This document shows, in pieces, positions 60,823-64,000 of a stretch of 64,000 bases of DNA (position 1 is the stretch's first letter; every line of letters starts with the position of its first letter). Position numbers and translations under genes: made by a program. The notes beneath the pieces were generated by a model. The model had not been told where the DNA came from, ran no database searches, and worked only from the letters and a program-made list of their open reading frames with translations. This DNA is from Candidatus Gastranaerophilales bacterium. Lineage in GTDB: Bacteria > Cyanobacteriota > Vampirovibrionia > Gastranaerophilales > Gastranaerophilaceae. The stretch is from the NCBI GenBank assembly GCA_944325315.1, contig CALVAA010000003.1, positions 1-64,000 on the forward strand, read 5' to 3'.

Positions 60823-62103
60823 ATGGGATTATCGGCAAGCCAAGGCAGAATGCTCCTGCTCACTGCAAGAAAGAGTGACTTAGAATACAGGGCGCAACAA
60901 ATTTCTCAAAAGAGATTAGTTTTATCTCAACAACTTGAATCAATCAGCACTGAATACGAAGAGGCTACATCAAACAGGCAAATGAAAATTACATTGTGGC
61001 AAGACGGTGTTGCAACAAGTAGTGATGATGCTGCAAGAAGAACAACAAATTTGACTTATGCCGCATTGGTAAGCGGTACGGTAAGAAGTGTTAATCCTAA
61101 TGATTCAGGCATTCAAGGCTACGACAGAACAGAAGGTCAAGATTATACAAGTTCTACTTTTTACAGACTAGTTGATGCTGACGGGGCTATAGTTGTATCA
61201 AGCGAGGATGAAATTCCTGCAAATGCAAGAACAACATCTTCTACAATTACTACAACCGATGCTCTGGATAGTAAAGACGGTGCAACAGATGGTATATACA
61301 AAGTTGGAACATATGATTCCGAAGGCGGTTTTACTCAATCAGGAGCTTCATATATTGCTTTGAGCGATATACCAAACTACAAAAATACTGCTTTGTATAA
61401 AGCCTTATATGAAGATAAGAATTCGAGCGATACATCAAAAATAGATTTAGAAGTCGATGTGACAAACGGAATGATAAAAATTGTCTCAAAAGATGATGAA
61501 GGTAAAGAAGAAACAAGATATTTTAACTATAAAACAGGTGAAGAAGATACTAAAAATAATAAATTTAAAAATTGCGAATTGAAAGCAAATGTTGTTGAAA
61601 ACAGTTCTGAAGTCCCTGCTTCAACCAGAGAAACAACTTCATCCGGCGATACAATTAAATCCGGCGGCGATAATAAATATACGCTTTATGATAAAAACGG
61701 CACAGTTATTGCAAGATATGTTGTAGACCCTGCTTTAGCAATGGGTACAAGCGATGTTAACGGTACGACTGATGGCCCTAACTATCTTCAGGATTGTATA
61801 AGGAACGGAAAATATTTAATTCAAAAAGGCGAAAAAGATACAGACGACGGTGATAAATTTAAATGGAAGAATTTGTCTTGGGATTGCGCAGCAAATATTC
61901 AAGATGGCTATTATCAAGATGACGATGATAAAGCAAAAGCAAAATACGATAGATTGCAAGGACAAATTCAGGCACAAGATAAAAAACTTGAACTTGAACT
62001 GGATAATATTCAAACACAAAGATCTGCGGTTACCACAGAAGAAGAGTCCGTTAAAAAAGTAATCGATGAAAATATTGAAGGTTCATTCAATGCATTTGCA
62101 TAA
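60823..62103 (+). CDS. MGLSASQ-family coiled-coil protein (axial-protein-like), second copy
   Basis: 426 residues from the ATG at 60823 (AAAGGTGG ribosome-binding site), rejecting GTG at 60814. The N-terminal helix opens MGLSASQGRMLLLTARKS and matches that of the 57018 gene at about 60% of its first 38 positions by eye. The middle (about 60-365) is Thr/Ser/Asp/Gly-rich and unlike the other protein. The C-terminal helix (about 370-426) ends ESVKKVIDENIEGSFNAFA, matching the pattern ExESVxKVIxxxIxxxF. There is no signal peptide. It is about 85 residues longer than its partner, all in the middle. Function unknown. Confidence 0.8.
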   Translation: MGLSASQGRMLLLTARKSDLEYRAQQISQKRLVLSQQLESISTEYEEATSNRQMKITLWQDGVATSSDDAARRTTNLTYAALVSGTVRSVNPNDSGIQGYDRTEGQDYTSSTFYRLVDADGAIVVSSEDEIPANARTTSSTITTTDALDSKDGATDGIYKVGTYDSEGGFTQSGASYIALSDIPNYKNTALYKALYEDKNSSDTSKIDLEVDVTNGMIKIVSKDDEGKEETRYFNYKTGEEDTKNNKFKNCELKANVVENSSEVPASTRETTSSGDTIKSGGDNKYTLYDKNGTVIARYVVDPALAMGTSDVNGTTDGPNYLQDCIRNGKYLIQKGEKDTDDGDKFKWKNLSWDCAANIQDGYYQDDDDKAKAKYDRLQGQIQAQDKKLELELDNIQTQRSAVTTEEESVKKVIDENIEGSFNAFA

Positions 62104-62141
62104 TCTACAAAAACCCACATTCCGCTTAACTTAAATTACTT

Positions 62142-62166
62142 AAATGCAAGCATTTTGCTTGCATTT
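62142..62166 (+). terminator. Terminator after the second MGLxASQ gene
   Basis: AAATGCAAGCA and TGCTTGCATTT form an 11-bp stem with a TTT loop, followed by TTTTTAATTT. It reaches the stop codon of the opposite-strand histidine kinase-like gene. Confidence 0.9.
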
Positions 62167-62169
62167 TTT

Positions 62170-62862
62170 TTAATTTAGAGGTATTGCGAATCCAAAAATA
62201 TTAATATTATCAGGAAAGCTTTTTACAATCATTGTTCCGTAGTGGGCGTTTATTATCTCTCCTGAAAGGTAAAAACCTAATTCTTTTACTGTTTTAGACA
62301 TTACGGATGTGTTTGATTTATTTTTTCTAAAACATTCATCCATCAATTCAACATCAATATAAGGGCTTTTGCTTTTAATTTCAAAAACCAGAAAGTTTTT
62401 GTTTTGAGATATATTCAGTTCCATTGTGCTTTTTTTAAACGCCTGATTGATGCTTTCAATAACAAGATTTTCTATTACTTTTTTAATTTTATTTTTATCC
62501 GCATTTATTATAATTTCGTTTTTAGGTAAGAATGCAATATTAATTTCGTAGTATTTTAATAAAATTGAAAATTCTTTTAAACAATTTACTATAAGGTCAT
62601 TAAAATCAAATTTTTCATAATTCAGTCTCAGATTTTCATAATTTAATTTATGCACAAGGGAATATATTTCCGTCAGATTTTGAATGTGTCTGCAGGAATT
62701 AAGTGTAAGCTCTATTAAGTCTTTTTCTTCCGTGGAAATTTTTTCTCCTGCCGTTACAAGGAAAGATTTAAGTGCATTAATTTGTGCTAAGGCCGGTGTT
62801 TTGAAACTGTCTATTATTTTAACAAGATAGTCATCTTTTTTTAGAAGATCTGGTTTTGCCAT
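62170..62862 (-). CDS. Histidine kinase-like protein lacking the phosphoacceptor histidine
   Basis: 230 residues with HisKA-like (about 8-75) and HATPase-like (about 110-230) layout, no sensor domain and no membrane helix. The usual H-E-L-R-T-P is Asp18-Ser-Phe-Lys-Thr-Pro, so the phosphoacceptor is lost. The N-box Asn is Glu136 (NLVIES). No D-x-G-x-G motif is visible, but a LGFYLSGEIINAHYG segment keeps the late ATP-lid shape. It is probably not an active kinase and may dock with a real kinase or regulator. A GGAGCA ribosome-binding site is present. Confidence 0.68.
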   Translation of the reverse strand: MAKPDLLKKDDYLVKIIDSFKTPALAQINALKSFLVTAGEKISTEEKDLIELTLNSCRHIQNLTEIYSLVHKLNYENLRLNYEKFDFNDLIVNCLKEFSILLKYYEINIAFLPKNEIIINADKNKIKKVIENLVIESINQAFKKSTMELNISQNKNFLVFEIKSKSPYIDVELMDECFRKNKSNTSVMSKTVKELGFYLSGEIINAHYGTMIVKSFPDNINIFGFAIPLN

Positions 62863-62938
62863 TAAAATGCTCCGTAATATTGTTAGTATAATTTTACTAC
62901 AAAATTAAAAAAATGGAAATATAATTTATATATTATAT

Positions 62939-63532
62939 TTATTTTGAAATTACAAAAATTACTTCCTGGGAAAAGAAATTTGCAATATTTTTTATTAAAA
63001 AACCGCTTCTTGACTTGTTTCTTGTTAAATATACGGATTTTTCTATTTTTATATTTCTTTTTTTACAAAATTCAAAAAAATCAGCTATTGTAAGTAAATG
63101 TACATTTGGAGTATCGTACCATTCATAGGGCAGCATTTTTGATTTTGGCATTTTTCCTTTAAAAAAAAGATAAAACCTTACTCTCCAGTATGCAAAATTT
63201 GGAAATGAAACAATAGACTTTTTAGCTACTCTGAGCATTTCCCAAATTACAAATTCGGGGTTTTTTGTTGATTGAAGTGTTTGATTCAAAATCGCATAAT
63301 CATAGCTTTTGTCTTTGAATTCTCCCAGACCTTTATCTAAATCTCCCTGAACAACACTTAAACCCTTTTCCAGTGACGCTATTACACTGTCTTGATTGAT
63401 TTCAACACCCAAACCGACTACATTTTTTTCTTTTTTTAATATTTCAAATAAAGTCCCGTCAGATGAGCCTAAGTCTAATATTTTTGAATTTTCTTTTACT
63501 AAATCGCACACAATTTTGTAGTTGAGATTCAT
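62939..63532 (-). CDS. metW: Methionine biosynthesis protein MetW
   Basis: A SAM-methyltransferase-fold protein of 197 residues, acting with MetX in homoserine acetylation. ILDLGSSDGTLFEIL is the SAM loop. YDYAILNQTLQSTKNPEFVI and the LPYEWYDTPNVHLLTIADFF segment are MetW-specific. It begins 2 bases after the metX stop, with an AGAGGAT ribosome-binding site. Confidence 0.9.
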   Translation of the reverse strand: MNLNYKIVCDLVKENSKILDLGSSDGTLFEILKKEKNVVGLGVEINQDSVIASLEKGLSVVQGDLDKGLGEFKDKSYDYAILNQTLQSTKNPEFVIWEMLRVAKKSIVSFPNFAYWRVRFYLFFKGKMPKSKMLPYEWYDTPNVHLLTIADFFEFCKKRNIKIEKSVYLTRNKSRSGFLIKNIANFFSQEVIFVISK

Positions 63533-63534
63533 AT

Positions 63535-64000
63535 TTATCCTCTTAAGAAACTTTTTATAATTTTTGTTTGTTTTTCAAATTCCAATAAAAACGCATCATG
63601 ACCGCACTTGCTTTCCAATTCAACAAAAGATACATCTTTATTCAGTTGTATTAGGGCACTTGCAATCTGTTTGGATTGAGCTGTTGTAAAAAGCCAATCG
63701 GTTGAAAAAGATATTATTAAAAATCGAGAAGCACTGTCTTTAAGGGCATTTTCAAGAGAACCGTACTCTTTTATAGGATCATAATAGTCAAGAGCTTTTG
63801 TTATATATAAGTAACTGTTCGCATCAAATCTATCCACAAAAACTCTCCCCTGATGCTCAAGGTAACTTTCGACTTGAAAATCTATTCCAAAATCAAAGCT
63901 GGGTTTTTCTTTAAATTCTCTTCCGAATTTTTTATACATTGCTTCTTCGCAAAGATATGTTATATGCCCTATCATTCTTGCAATTGCAAGTCCTGATTCA
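63535..64000 (-). CDS. metX: Homoserine O-acetyltransferase, C-terminal part
   Basis: The gene enters from the right edge and is partial: 154 complete codons (about 155 residues of an enzyme of about 370) are visible. SEGLAIARMIGHITYLCEEA just inside the edge, FGREFKE, FDANSYLYITKALDYYD, the catalytic Asp region SFSTDWLFTTAQ, and the catalytic His in SKCGHDAFLLE identify an alpha/beta-hydrolase acyltransferase of the MetX family. With MetW it forms the classic metXW pair. The frame is open to the edge. Confidence 0.93.
   Translation of the reverse strand, partial: ESGLAIARMIGHITYLCEEAMYKKFGREFKEKPSFDFGIDFQVESYLEHQGRVFVDRFDANSYLYITKALDYYDPIKEYGSLENALKDSASRFLIISFSTDWLFTTAQSKQIASALIQLNKDVSFVELESKCGHDAFLLEFEKQTKIIKSFLRG

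Overview
The window is about 64 kb of compact, AT-rich bacterial chromosome with roughly 50 protein genes, one tRNA and no rRNA, phage, insertion sequence or CRISPR array. The gene set suggests a flagellated, fermentative member of the Vampirovibrionia/Gastranaerophilales (non-photosynthetic relatives of Cyanobacteria). The grounds are AT-richness, a GH57/DUF3536-type glycosidase, a Ski2-like helicase, FtsEX, a calpain-like protease, a CoA-enzyme activase, and two proteins opening with MGLxASQxR. This placement is inference; no marker gene was aligned.

Layout. 1-2250: the first codons of a type IV prepilin, a trpR-trpB operon with twin palindromic operators, and three short palindromic repeats. 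2251-14304: a CoA-enzyme activase, a phosphohexomutase, a six-gene operon (WecG/TagA-type glycosyltransferase, split transketolase, ftsE, ftsX, HDOD protein), an oxidoreductase, a Ski2-like helicase, dut and coaX. 14467-19587: flagellar hook cluster fliJ-fliK-flgD-flgE. 19780-33014: calpain-like protease, Orn/Lys/Arg decarboxylase, queE, a DnaJ-like protein, two tandem paralogous unknowns, tRNA-Arg(CCG), dnaX, a NarL-type regulator, a CHASE2 cyclase and recG. 33016-45162: a degenerate phosphoesterase, an AGCS symporter, rpsT, flagellin, rsmE, cca, an aminotransferase, membrane glycosyltransferases, a methyltransferase and an MFS transporter. 45236-56862: a FliA-like sigma factor, GH77 4-alpha-glucanotransferase, an intact phosphoesterase, an MBL hydrolase, a TPR protein, an ABC exporter with an odd Walker A, GH57 and a NagA-like deacetylase. 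57018-64000: the two MGLxASQ proteins, ferritin, pyruvate kinase, a degenerate histidine kinase, metW and metX.

How the parts fit. GH57, GH77, phosphohexomutase, split transketolase and pyruvate kinase fit alpha-glucan storage or use and fermentation. Flagellin, the hook cluster, a FliA-like sigma factor and a sigma-28-type promoter show motility, although the genes are scattered. TrpR-TrpB without TrpA beside it suggests tryptophan made from scavenged indole.

The most novel signals are: (i) many genes whose -10 box lies 6-7 bases before the ATG, implying leaderless mRNAs; (ii) the MGLxASQ pair, built like flagellar axial proteins, one with a promoter resembling that of flagellin; (iii) the self-overlapping trpR operator/promoter/start codon; (iv) proteins with lost catalytic residues (phosphoesterase, histidine kinase) or an altered one (ABC P-loop); (v) a tandem pair of unrecognised paralogous proteins.
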